40,661 nt of DNA, taken from the NCBI GenBank assembly GCA_020532545.1, contig JAJBAW010000023.1, forward strand, positions 1 to 40,661. The letters are read 5' to 3'. Source of the DNA: Candidatus Cloacimonadota bacterium (GTDB lineage Bacteria; Cloacimonadota; Cloacimonadia; Cloacimonadales; Cloacimonadaceae). A program made the position numbers and the translations under genes. Under the pieces are notes generated by a model that saw nothing but the letters and a program-made list of their open reading frames with translations, made no database searches and was not told the origin of the DNA. Within the stretch, counting starts at the first letter, position 1. Each line of letters starts with the position of its first letter. Below are positions 33,417 through 40,661 of this stretch, piece by piece.

Positions 33417-33446
33417 TTAGTATTTTAGTTCAAGACAATTAGTCAA
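33417..33446 (-). promoter_or_regulatory. Possible promoter of hutI
   Basis: Minus-strand TTGACT (33446-33441), an 18-nt spacer and TACTAA (33422-33417). The ATG lies 20 nt beyond. Boxes are moderate only. Confidence 0.4.
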
Positions 33447-33455
33447 GATTTATTG

Positions 33456-33479
33456 AGCACTTTTTATGTTTCAAGTGCT
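33456..33479 (-). terminator. Hairpin after glmS
   Basis: AGCACTT (33456-33462) pairs with AAGTGCT (33473-33479) around a 10-nt loop, 11 bp past the glmS stop. The T tract on the minus strand is poor, so termination may be weak and hutI may be read through. Confidence 0.4.
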
Positions 33480-33489
33480 TTTACTCTGT

Positions 33490-35325
33490 TTATTCCACCG
33501 TCACGCTTTTCGCCAGATTGCGCGGTTGATCTACATCCACACCTCTGAGATCCGCCACATGATAAGCCAAAAGCTGGAGCGGGATCACGGTGAGCAGCGG
33601 TTGCAAGATCGGAATGGTATCCGGAATATAGATCACGTTTTCACTGATTTTGGCAAGCTCTACATCGCCTTCGGAAGCTATGCAGATGAGCCTGGCTTTG
33701 CGGGCTCGCACTTCCTGAAGGTTGGAATAAACCTTGTCGTACAAAGGGTCTTTGATGGCAATGGCGATCACAGGCATATTCTCATCGATCAAGGCAATGG
33801 GGCCGTGCTTCATCTCTGCGGCAGGATAACCTTCAGCATGGATATAGGAAATCTCTTTCAGTTTCAACGCGCCTTCCAGAGCCACCGGGTAATTCAAACC
33901 GCGTCCCAGATACAGGGCATTGTTGCTGTCTTTGATGCTTTCGGCAATCTTGCGGATGCTGTCGCTATGGGCCAGAATCTGCTCTACCTTTCCGGGTATT
34001 TCTGCCAGAGCTTTGATAAACCTTGCACCCTTCACGGCTGAAACGTGGTTCATCCGCCCCAAATAGATCGCCAAAAGGGCCAGGATGGTGACCTGTGAGG
34101 TGAAGGCTTTGGTAGAAGCCACACCGATCTCGCTGCCGGCATGGATATAGGTGCCACCATCGCTTTCCCGGGCCACAGTGGAGCCCACTACATTGGTGAT
34201 GCCCAGCACTTTGGCACCCTTGGCCTGAGCTTCCCGCATCGCGGCCAGAGTATCCGCAGTTTCGCCGGATTGACTGATCACAAAGACCAGGGTGTCTTCC
34301 AGAATAATGGGATTACGGTAGCGATATTCACTGGCGTATTCGGCATGCACAGGAATGCGCGCCATCTCTTCGATCATATATTTACCGATCAAAGCGGCAT
34401 GAAATGAGGTTCCGCAGGCGATGAGATGAATCTGCTTGACCTTTTTCAGCTCGAAACTGGACAGATGCAGGCCGCCCAGGCGGGCAGTGCCCATGGATTC
34501 ATTGATGCGTCCTCGGAAGCCGTTCTCGATAGTGATGGGTTGCTCAAAGATCTCCTTGAGCATAAAGTGTTTGTAATCGCCCTTTTCGATGGCGGATATA
34601 TCCCAATCCACCACGGAGATATTCGGCTTCACCGTGGCTTTATCTATGGTAGAGATTTCAAAACCATCCCTATGCACCACGCAGAGCTCTGAATCCTGCA
34701 GGTAAATCACGCGCTTCGTATGGATGATGATCGCGCTGACATCGCTGGTGATAAAGTGTTCCTTATCATTGATCCCGATGATGAGAGGGCTGCCTTTGCG
34801 AACGGCAACCAGTTTATCAGGCTCTGCCTTGCTGATCACCACCAGAGCGTAAGTGCCTTCCACCACCTTCATGGATTCCCGCACAGCGTCTTCCATGCTG
34901 AAACCGCTGCTCATAAATTGCTCGATCAGATGCGCGAGCACCTCAGAATCGGTCTCACTGATGAATTTGTGTCCCAAATCCTGCAATTGCTTTTTGAGGT
35001 CTTTGTAATTCTCGATAATGCCGTTGTGCACTATGGCCAGATTCCCGCTGCAATCTGCATGCGGATGAGCGTTGATCTCAGTGGGCTCACCATGGGTAGC
35101 CCATCTGGTGTGAGATATAGCGATATTGCTATCGCATTTGGAGGGCTCCGGCAAGCTTCGTTCCAGCTCGATAATCTTACCCTCTTTCTTGTATATAGCA
35201 AGTTCTCCTTCGTGGATCAGAGCCACTCCGGAAGAATCATAGCCGCGGTATTCCAGGCGTTTGAGTGCTTCGACCACTATGGGCAAAGCGCTTCTATTGC
35301 CGATGTATCCGACTATTCCACACAT
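33490..35325 (-). CDS. glmS: Glutamine-fructose-6-phosphate aminotransferase
   Basis: A 611-residue enzyme. M-C-G-I-V-G-Y-I-G gives the N-terminal nucleophile C2, then Y-R-G-Y-D-S-S-G and H-T-R-W-A-T-H-G of the glutaminase domain. Two SIS domains follow (A-C-G-T-S-F-H-A-A and S-Q-S-G-E-T-A-D-T near 300-360, G-R-G-L-N-Y-P-V-A-L-E-G near 460). It ends L-A-K-S-V-T-V-E, as usual. It makes glucosamine-6-phosphate for peptidoglycan and outer-envelope sugars. GGAGG precedes the ATG and lies inside the end of the upstream permease gene, which overlaps by 13 bp. No glmS ribozyme could fit in that junction. Confidence 0.98.
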   Translation of the reverse strand: MCGIVGYIGNRSALPIVVEALKRLEYRGYDSSGVALIHEGELAIYKKEGKIIELERSLPEPSKCDSNIAISHTRWATHGEPTEINAHPHADCSGNLAIVHNGIIENYKDLKKQLQDLGHKFISETDSEVLAHLIEQFMSSGFSMEDAVRESMKVVEGTYALVVISKAEPDKLVAVRKGSPLIIGINDKEHFITSDVSAIIIHTKRVIYLQDSELCVVHRDGFEISTIDKATVKPNISVVDWDISAIEKGDYKHFMLKEIFEQPITIENGFRGRINESMGTARLGGLHLSSFELKKVKQIHLIACGTSFHAALIGKYMIEEMARIPVHAEYASEYRYRNPIILEDTLVFVISQSGETADTLAAMREAQAKGAKVLGITNVVGSTVARESDGGTYIHAGSEIGVASTKAFTSQVTILALLAIYLGRMNHVSAVKGARFIKALAEIPGKVEQILAHSDSIRKIAESIKDSNNALYLGRGLNYPVALEGALKLKEISYIHAEGYPAAEMKHGPIALIDENMPVIAIAIKDPLYDKVYSNLQEVRARKARLICIASEGDVELAKISENVIYIPDTIPILQPLLTVIPLQLLAYHVADLRGVDVDQPRNLAKSVTVE

Positions 35326-37331
35326 TCTTTTCCTCCAGTTACTTTATGGAACAAGTACAATGCAATGATTAAAATTAAGATGGCAGGCACAGCCAGCCAA
35401 TACTTCAGATCTTCCTGAGAGCTGATGAAGAGCCTCAGCCAGGACGAGCCGGCAAAAGCCGTCATAAACAGCGCCAGGGAGTTATTGATGGCATGAGAGA
35501 TCATGGAATTGACAATCGATCCGCTACGCAGGGTAAGGTATCCCAAGAGCATGCCCAAAAGGAAGACCGGCAGAAAGCGGAAGGGATCCAGATGAAAAGC
35601 GGCAAACAGCAGGGCCGTAAGCACGATATTCACCTTGATGCCATACTTTTCAAAGAAACGCGGCATCAGCCCCCGAAAGAGCAACTCTTCACAGATGCCG
35701 GGGGCTACAGCTATGATCAGGAAGCTGCGCCACATCGGCATATCCATTTCAAAGAGTTTACCCAGTTTTTCGAGATATTCCGCAGGGAATGGATAGATCG
35801 TATTGATTGCTTGGGAGATGAGCGCCACCAGAACCGTGGCCGAAATGGCTATAAAAGGAACCAGGACAACTTCTTTGAGCTTGGGTGCCTTGAGCCGCAA
35901 GGTCTCCTTGATAGGCAGCTTGAAGATCTTTAGAACCAGTAAGACTGGAAGCAGGATGATCAAAATCTGGGTCAAGAGGAGTCCCGATCCCAGGTCTCTG
36001 CCCTGTAAATAGCTGCCCAGATAGAAGAGCAGCAGCAAAGCCAGAACAAAGTAAATCATGCCATTGTAAGGACTAAAGAAGGCTCTTTTGCTTTTGCTGT
36101 CGCCCTTTTTGATGCTCTTGATAGAGCTGCCATCTTCATCGGAGCGGAACAGAATCCCTTCGGTGCTGAAAAGCTTGATGGTAGCCCAGATCGCGATCAC
36201 ATCCAGCACTACAGTGCTGAGAATGGTAAGAAACAGATGCGAAAGCTGGTAGTCATTCATCATCACTGCCTTAAAAAGCAGGGCGATATTTATGATCGGA
36301 ATAAGGGCCATGAGGTTGTTCATCTCAATGCCGGGCATGAAGCTGATCATCGCCAGAATCATGGATACCATCAAAAGCGGCTGTTCGTAGGTGCGTGCTT
36401 CCTTCATATTGCGGCTAAAGGTAGAGATGGAAAGCAGAATAGCGGAAAAGAGGGTGGCCAAAGGCACCATCGCCGCCAGGAGGATGAATATGGCCTTGAT
36501 CGGCATCCCGGCTCCAGACAGATCCATACCAGCCTGAGACAGCATATATTGCAAGGAAAAGCTGATGCTGAAGAGATTCACGATCAGATTGATCATCCCC
36601 AGCGTAATGATGGTGAGATATTTACCGATCACGATGTCGAGCCGGTCCACTCCTGCCACCAGCAGAGTCTCCAGGGTCTTGCGTTCCTTCTCACCTGCCA
36701 CCAGGTCTGCCGCCACCACTTGGGCGCCGCTGAGCAGCATAATGATCATGATATAAGGTAGGAACATCCCCAGCATCTTACCCATGGTCTTCTGTGAATC
36801 TGCGGTATTGAGCTTCCTCACATCGATCAGATTCATGATTTCGGGGTTGATGCCGGAAAGCTGCAATTCTTCTTCGATCAGAGATTTCTCGCTGACCATC
36901 AGGGCATCTCTGATTTTGGTGAAAGTCAGCCCGCTAAGGTCATTGGTTTCATCGTATTGGACATAGACCTGGTAAGTGATCAGGCCATCTGTGGAGACTG
37001 AATCTCTGAGGGTAATAATACTCTGAATATCCTTGCTTTTGTAGAGGCTTTGCGCATTACCAGCAGCAGGAATTAAGGTGAATTGTTCGACCTTGCTGAG
37101 TTCATCGAGCAAACGTGCAGAAACTGGGGTATTCACACTATCCTGGATGGCGATCGTGGCTCCCTGTTCTTTCAAAACTCCGGTCTGCCTGGACGCAACG
37201 GCATTGAATCCTATAATTAATACAGGATATAAGATCACCGGCAACAGCAGGATCATAAAGAGGGTACGCTTGTCGCGCAGGACTTCCATTAGTTCCTTGC
37301 GATAGACTATCATCACTTTCTTAGAATTCAT
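35313..37331 (-). CDS. ABC-2 permease (NatB-type) fused to a CPBP protease domain
   Basis: A 672-residue membrane protein. Residues 1 to about 395 are an ABC-2 exporter half: the start Y-R-K-E-L-M-E-V-L-R-D-K-R-T-L-F, a long extracytoplasmic domain, G-E-K-E-R-K-T-L-E-T-L-L, then five or six helices. The C-terminal part (about 440-672) has CPBP (CAAX-type) intramembrane protease motifs: E-E-L-L-F-R-G (about 546-552) and F-H-L-D-P-F-R (about 574-580). The ATG at 37331 follows AAGGTGG and overlaps the ATPase gene by 11 bp. A slightly longer frame to 37349 lies inside that gene. The substrate is unknown. NatAB systems export Na+ or small antibacterial compounds. Confidence 0.88.
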   Translation of the reverse strand: MNSKKVMIVYRKELMEVLRDKRTLFMILLLPVILYPVLIIGFNAVASRQTGVLKEQGATIAIQDSVNTPVSARLLDELSKVEQFTLIPAAGNAQSLYKSKDIQSIITLRDSVSTDGLITYQVYVQYDETNDLSGLTFTKIRDALMVSEKSLIEEELQLSGINPEIMNLIDVRKLNTADSQKTMGKMLGMFLPYIMIIMLLSGAQVVAADLVAGEKERKTLETLLVAGVDRLDIVIGKYLTIITLGMINLIVNLFSISFSLQYMLSQAGMDLSGAGMPIKAIFILLAAMVPLATLFSAILLSISTFSRNMKEARTYEQPLLMVSMILAMISFMPGIEMNNLMALIPIINIALLFKAVMMNDYQLSHLFLTILSTVVLDVIAIWATIKLFSTEGILFRSDEDGSSIKSIKKGDSKSKRAFFSPYNGMIYFVLALLLLFYLGSYLQGRDLGSGLLLTQILIILLPVLLVLKIFKLPIKETLRLKAPKLKEVVLVPFIAISATVLVALISQAINTIYPFPAEYLEKLGKLFEMDMPMWRSFLIIAVAPGICEELLFRGLMPRFFEKYGIKVNIVLTALLFAAFHLDPFRFLPVFLLGMLLGYLTLRSGSIVNSMISHAINNSLALFMTAFAGSSWLRLFISSQEDLKYWLAVPAILILIIALYLFHKVTGGKECVE

Positions 37332-38100
37332 GGGCTTCCACCTTCGCACCTTCGGTTACACTTTCTGCATATCGATTTACATAGTAAACAAAGATATCAT
37401 CCAGATCAAGCTGGGAAGTCTCTTCACGGAGTGCATCCAGGCTTCCCTCAGCCAGAATCTTGCCCTTGTGGATCATCACGATCCGATCTGCCAGGCGTTC
37501 TGCTTCCCGCATGATATGGGTGCTGAAGAGTACACATTTCCCGCGCTCTTTGCAACTGCGGATGAAGGAGATGATATTGCGCGCTGTGAGGATATCCAGG
37601 CCCGAGGTAGGTTCATCAAAGATCATTACAGGTGGATCGTGGATGATGGAGCGCACGATCGAGACTTTCTGTTTCATGCCGGTGGAAAGGAACTCAATCT
37701 TCTTATCCATAAAGTCTTCCATATCCAAGAGCTCGGCCATATCGTTCATGCTGCGGGTGATCTCATCATCCTGCATGGAATACAATCTGCCAAAATAGCG
37801 AATAAATTCGTGCACGCGCAGGCGATTGTAGAGCCCGGTATCTCCGGTGAGAAAGCCAAGATTGTTCCTGACCTGCTGTGGATGAGTCTTGATGTCCCAG
37901 CCCTGAATTTCGGCGGTTCCGCTGGTGGGTTTGAAGACGGTGGAAAGCACTCTCATGGTAGTGGTCTTTCCTGCTCCGTTTACACCTAAAAGGCAAACGA
38001 TTTCGCCATCACCCGCGGTAAAAGAGACGTCATTCACGGCATAGAAAACATCACCACCCTTTTGGGGGAATGCCTTCACCAGATTCTGTACTGATATCAT
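37321..38100 (-). CDS. ABC transporter ATP-binding protein (NatA-type)
   Basis: A 259-residue ATPase. Walker A G-V-N-G-A-G-K-T-T-T (about 39-48), Q-loop region, signature L-S-T-G-M-K-Q-K (about 139-146), Walker B V-M-I-F-D-E-P-T-S-G-L-D and the H-loop F-S-T-H-I-M are all intact. It overlaps the permease gene and should power it. TAGGAG sits 5 nt before the ATG. Confidence 0.94.
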   Translation of the reverse strand: MISVQNLVKAFPQKGGDVFYAVNDVSFTAGDGEIVCLLGVNGAGKTTTMRVLSTVFKPTSGTAEIQGWDIKTHPQQVRNNLGFLTGDTGLYNRLRVHEFIRYFGRLYSMQDDEITRSMNDMAELLDMEDFMDKKIEFLSTGMKQKVSIVRSIIHDPPVMIFDEPTSGLDILTARNIISFIRSCKERGKCVLFSTHIMREAERLADRIVMIHKGKILAEGSLDALREETSQLDLDDIFVYYVNRYAESVTEGAKVEAHEF

Positions 38101-38132
38101 GTCTGCTCCTATGTTTTGGGGAATCAGAAAGC

Positions 38133-38161
38133 TCCGGCTCCCTTATTTGAGGGGAGCCGGA
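38133..38161 (-). terminator. Hairpin after the GcvT-like gene
   Basis: A 10-bp GC-rich stem (38133-38142 with 38152-38161) has a 9-nt loop and starts 10 bp after the stop. On the minus strand only a weak T-rich stretch follows (AGCTTTCTG), so termination may be partial before the ABC transporter genes. Confidence 0.6.
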
Positions 38162-38170
38162 TATATATAT

Positions 38171-39562
38171 TTAGAGGTTTTCGATGTTTTTCAAGGCTTT
38201 GGGCGCTGTGGCGGGTGAGATTCCTTCTTGAGTGAGATATCCCACCATGCTGCTGCCCTTGGGCTGCCCGGCTTCGTCTTCACGGAAGAATTCCACAGGG
38301 ATGCGCACAGGCTTATCATCCTGCATTACAATGTCTTTGCCTTCGGCATCGGTGGCAAATTGATTGTCAGCAAGCCAGGCCAAGCCGATCGCAGCGGTTC
38401 CTTCAGGATCGTTGACGTTTTTGCGTTTGGAGCCTATCGCCAGGCGCTGCTCATGGCTGAGATTGGGGGAATTGATGCTGGAGCTCACGCTGCCAATGCG
38501 TTTGCCATCCCGGTACACGCCCCTTCCTGTAACCAGTCCTTCGGTTATGATGATACTCAGACGCTTGGTCACGCCCTCGTCCAAGGCCTTTTGTAGAGCA
38601 GCTTTGCCCACAAAGTCTTCCTTGCTCATATCGATGGCAGCTTCATACAGAGGACTATTGATGGGATTATGCTCCGGGTCATATTCGCTGCCCATCAGCG
38701 GTAAGCCAAAGGCACCAGCGGAGATGCGATTCTCATCTCTACCGCCCAAGCCTACCAGGAGGCCACCCAAATCCAGGGCTTTGGTCACGATCTTTTTAAA
38801 GTCTTCTGTAGCCTTGGCTACAGGGATATAAAGCTCCCAGCCCCAGCGGTTTGTATATCCAGTGCGGCTGATGTAATACTTCTGGCCGTCCCGTTCAAAT
38901 TCGTTAAAAGTAAAGAAGCTCATGTTCTTCTCGGGATTGGAGCGGTTTTTCAGCACATCCACACCAAAGATTTCCTTGATCACTTTGAAGGACAGCGGGC
39001 CTTGAATATCCACTTTAACCAGTTGATCTGAAATGTCTTCAGCTTCCACATCTTCCCCACTTTTCTTGTTTTTCATGATGCGATCGATATCGGCAATGAG
39101 CTTTACTTTTTTGCCGTCGATTTCCACTTCGTCTGTGATGTCGTGCCCGGCATTGATTACCAGGATAAACTCTTCGTTTGTGGTCCGCATCAGGATCATA
39201 TCATCCTGCACTCCACCGGCCTCATTGAGCAGCAGAGTATACTTGCAGCTGCCAACCTTCATATCGTCGAAGCTGGCTCCCAAAGATCTGTTCAAGAGCG
39301 CGGCAGCGTCTTTGCCCCAGACCCGGATCTGCGCCATGTGGTCGATATTATAAACCGCCACTTTGTTCACCGCTGCGGCTTCTTCCAAAACCGAGCTCAG
39401 ATAGTTCACAGCCATGTCATATTCGCCAAAATTGCGACGCATGGCGCTCTGCAAAGGGATGCCCTTGCGCTCTGCATAAAGTGGCAAATACCAATTCTCT
39501 TCCAAGTCAAAAAGGAAGGTCTTACGCAGGCTTTCAGGAAAGTCAAAACCATATTTCTTCAT
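38171..39562 (-). CDS. GcvT-like aminomethyltransferase family protein
   Basis: A 463-residue protein of the glycine-cleavage T / folate-binding family, about 100 residues longer than a standard GcvT. Present are G-S-C-K-Y-T-L-L-L-N-E-A-G-G-V-Q-D-D with the catalytic-type aspartate, Q-G-P-L-S-F-K-V, I-S-R-T-G-Y-T-N-R-W-G-W-E-L-Y-I and G-L-G-G-R-D-E-N-R-I-S-A-G. There is a charged insert (about residues 158-190, N-K-K-S-G-E-D-V-E-A-E-D) and an unusual C-terminal section. The ATG at 39562 has GGAG 7 nt upstream. The frame extends to 39769, but that stretch does not look like protein of this family. No gcvH or gcvP is nearby, so the substrate need not be glycine. Confidence 0.82.
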   Translation of the reverse strand: MKKYGFDFPESLRKTFLFDLEENWYLPLYAERKGIPLQSAMRRNFGEYDMAVNYLSSVLEEAAAVNKVAVYNIDHMAQIRVWGKDAAALLNRSLGASFDDMKVGSCKYTLLLNEAGGVQDDMILMRTTNEEFILVINAGHDITDEVEIDGKKVKLIADIDRIMKNKKSGEDVEAEDISDQLVKVDIQGPLSFKVIKEIFGVDVLKNRSNPEKNMSFFTFNEFERDGQKYYISRTGYTNRWGWELYIPVAKATEDFKKIVTKALDLGGLLVGLGGRDENRISAGAFGLPLMGSEYDPEHNPINSPLYEAAIDMSKEDFVGKAALQKALDEGVTKRLSIIITEGLVTGRGVYRDGKRIGSVSSSINSPNLSHEQRLAIGSKRKNVNDPEGTAAIGLAWLADNQFATDAEGKDIVMQDDKPVRIPVEFFREDEAGQPKGSSMVGYLTQEGISPATAPKALKNIENL

Positions 39563-39965
39563 GAGATCACTCCAAAATGTATTTTTCTTTCCAAAGACCA
39601 AATTCCCGCTATTCTGTAAAGCTCTTTTTTGCGTTTGAGGTTTTGTCTTGGCCTGAACTGAGGGGATTGTCAAGCCAAGCGGCTTATATGCCATAGATAT
39701 AGCCATCTCATCTGTCTCACAGCTTGGAGGATATGAGATGCTTGCGGATACTCTAAACAACAGCTCCAAATAATGCTTTTACAAAGATGAGAGAATGCTG
39801 GGAAAATCACCCATTGGCATAACACTGGATTCAAATTGCTGCGTGAACACAGAAATCAGCTTGACCGAATATAAACCCTCAAAATGATGCGTTTTGGACT
39901 TACCTCACGAACTGATGTGTGTGAGAGAACAAAGCTTAGAGATTAAACTGATTACAGGAGACTCA
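39563..39965. other. Gene-free divergent spacer
   Basis: Nothing firm is seen between the GcvT-like gene and the right-edge gene. A perfect TTGACA on the minus strand (39673-39668) has no good -10 partner, and a 5-bp hairpin AAGCC/GGCTT overlaps it (39672-39685). Confidence 0.5.
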
Positions 39966-40661
39966 ATGAAAAGACCTTTACTGATAGTTATATTATTGTT
40001 GCTGGCTGGGCAAGTGCTGGGCATAGTGGCTTTTAATGGTTTCAACCAGAGAAATCACCCTGAACTGGATTGGAAGAGTATCCAGACCGAAAACTGTAAA
40101 ATAATCTATCATGATCCTCTGGAGGCGCAAGCCCGCTTAACCGCCGGCATTGCTCAAAACACATTCGACACCTTGGTGAAGACCTATAATATCACTCCCC
40201 AAAAGACTTGTATCATCTATGTTTCTGATCAGGACAATATCGCCAATGGTGCGGCCGCCATGTCTTTCTACATCTTCATCTGGATCAATCAGAACGACTT
40301 TACTGCGCAATTTACAGGCAATGACAAGTGGATTCGCAAGGTAGTCTCCCATGAGATTTCGCATTGGTTTGTGGCGGCCTCCATCGAGGGCTGGCTTACT
40401 CCGTGGGTCCCTATGTTTCCCAATATCCCCCGCAACATCAATGAAGGCTATGCCCAGTATTTCAGCGGAGAGCCCTGGGGCTACAATCGGGGTGATAGAT
40501 TTCTGAAAGCATCCATCTTGTCGCAAGAAACTAAGGTCCCCTCTCCTGAAGTGGAGGGACACCTGATGTATGCTGATGGATTCTCCAAGCTTCGCTATCT
40601 GGCCGCCAAGTATGGGGAAGAAAAGCTGATTGAGCTCTTAAAACACCGCAATGCCGGCAAG
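39966..40661 (+). CDS. Secreted HExxH metallopeptidase-like protein (partial, 3' end cut)
   Basis: The frame starts at ATG 39966, with CAGGAG 5 nt upstream, and runs open to the right edge (232 residues). A signal peptide (about 1-22, L-L-I-V-I-L-L-L-L-A-G-Q) leads to N-H-P-E-L-D-W-K-S-I-Q-T-E-N-C-K-I-I-Y-H, the start typical of peptidase-MA-like proteins. H129-E-I-S-H133 is the zinc site, and E160 in N-E-G-Y-A-Q-Y is the likely third ligand. Such proteins often go on into a WD40/TolB-like propeller, which would lie outside the window. The substrate is unknown. Confidence 0.8.
   Translation, partial: MKRPLLIVILLLLAGQVLGIVAFNGFNQRNHPELDWKSIQTENCKIIYHDPLEAQARLTAGIAQNTFDTLVKTYNITPQKTCIIYVSDQDNIANGAAAMSFYIFIWINQNDFTAQFTGNDKWIRKVVSHEISHWFVAASIEGWLTPWVPMFPNIPRNINEGYAQYFSGEPWGYNRGDRFLKASILSQETKVPSPEVEGHLMYADGFSKLRYLAAKYGEEKLIELLKHRNAGK

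Noticed and set aside
35326-35340. glmS ribozyme or riboswitch leader
   Set aside because: glmS begins inside the upstream gene, leaving no leader for such an element.
39563-39769. A 69-residue N-terminal extension of the GcvT-like protein
   Set aside because: It has no family similarity, no ribosome site at its start, and the ATG at 39562 has a strong GGAG.

Overview
The window looks like a chromosomal segment of an uncultured, Gram-negative-type anaerobe of the FCB assemblage. Cloacimonadota is my best guess, from the gene content: PASTA-type FtsI, a fused MurE-MurF ligase, exported Ig-like and SUMF1-fold proteins, and a stand-alone HutI. Nothing in the sequence proves that taxon. Base composition is close to 50% GC and even throughout, and no transposase, integrase or phage gene is visible.

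Left edge (1-2862, minus strand). This is the most interesting part. It reads as the target half of a diversity-generating retroelement (DGR). An exported Ig-like protein (1974-2744) overlaps by ATGA an exported 539-residue protein (358-1977) that ends in a formylglycine-enzyme/C-type-lectin fold. The last ~35 codons of that protein look like a DGR variable region: an RGGSW...GFR frame with nearly every codon between ending in C or T. Two hairpins follow, then the start of a gene (226 to beyond base 1) whose first 75 residues resemble the HRDC-type accessory protein of DGRs. The reverse transcriptase, Avd and template repeat would lie outside the window.

2863-9531 (plus strand). A repeat-rich spacer with a ten-C tract precedes a nitroreductase. 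Then come xseA, a secreted GHL10/DUF187 glycosidase-like protein, a Wzx-type flippase and a GT4 glycosyltransferase. The last four overlap end to end and form an envelope or export operon.

9557-12628. This holds a single-domain response regulator, tRNA-Phe(GAA) with its own promoter, tandem GTTTTAGN repeats, and a two-gene unit of a 50-residue membrane peptide plus a TrmB-family regulator. A near-kilobase gene-free stretch follows, with a 23-bp perfect inverted repeat and the promoter of the next block.

12629-28690 (plus strand). A compact division and cell-wall (dcw) cluster: mraZ, rsmH, ftsL, ftsI (PASTA), murE-murF fusion, mraY, murD, ftsW, murG, murC, ftsQ, ftsA, ftsZ. Most junctions overlap or nearly touch. 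murB and ddl are absent. A strong terminator follows ftsZ. Together the genes make lipid II from UDP-MurNAc, flip and polymerise it at the septum, and build the FtsZ ring.

28691-40661. A repeat-filled spacer is followed by six minus-strand genes. In transcription order they are a GcvT-like protein, NatA-type ATPase, NatB permease fused to a CPBP protease, glmS, hutI, and a membrane pseudokinase fused to a SUMF1 domain. At the right edge a secreted HExxH metallopeptidase-like gene runs out of the window on the plus strand.
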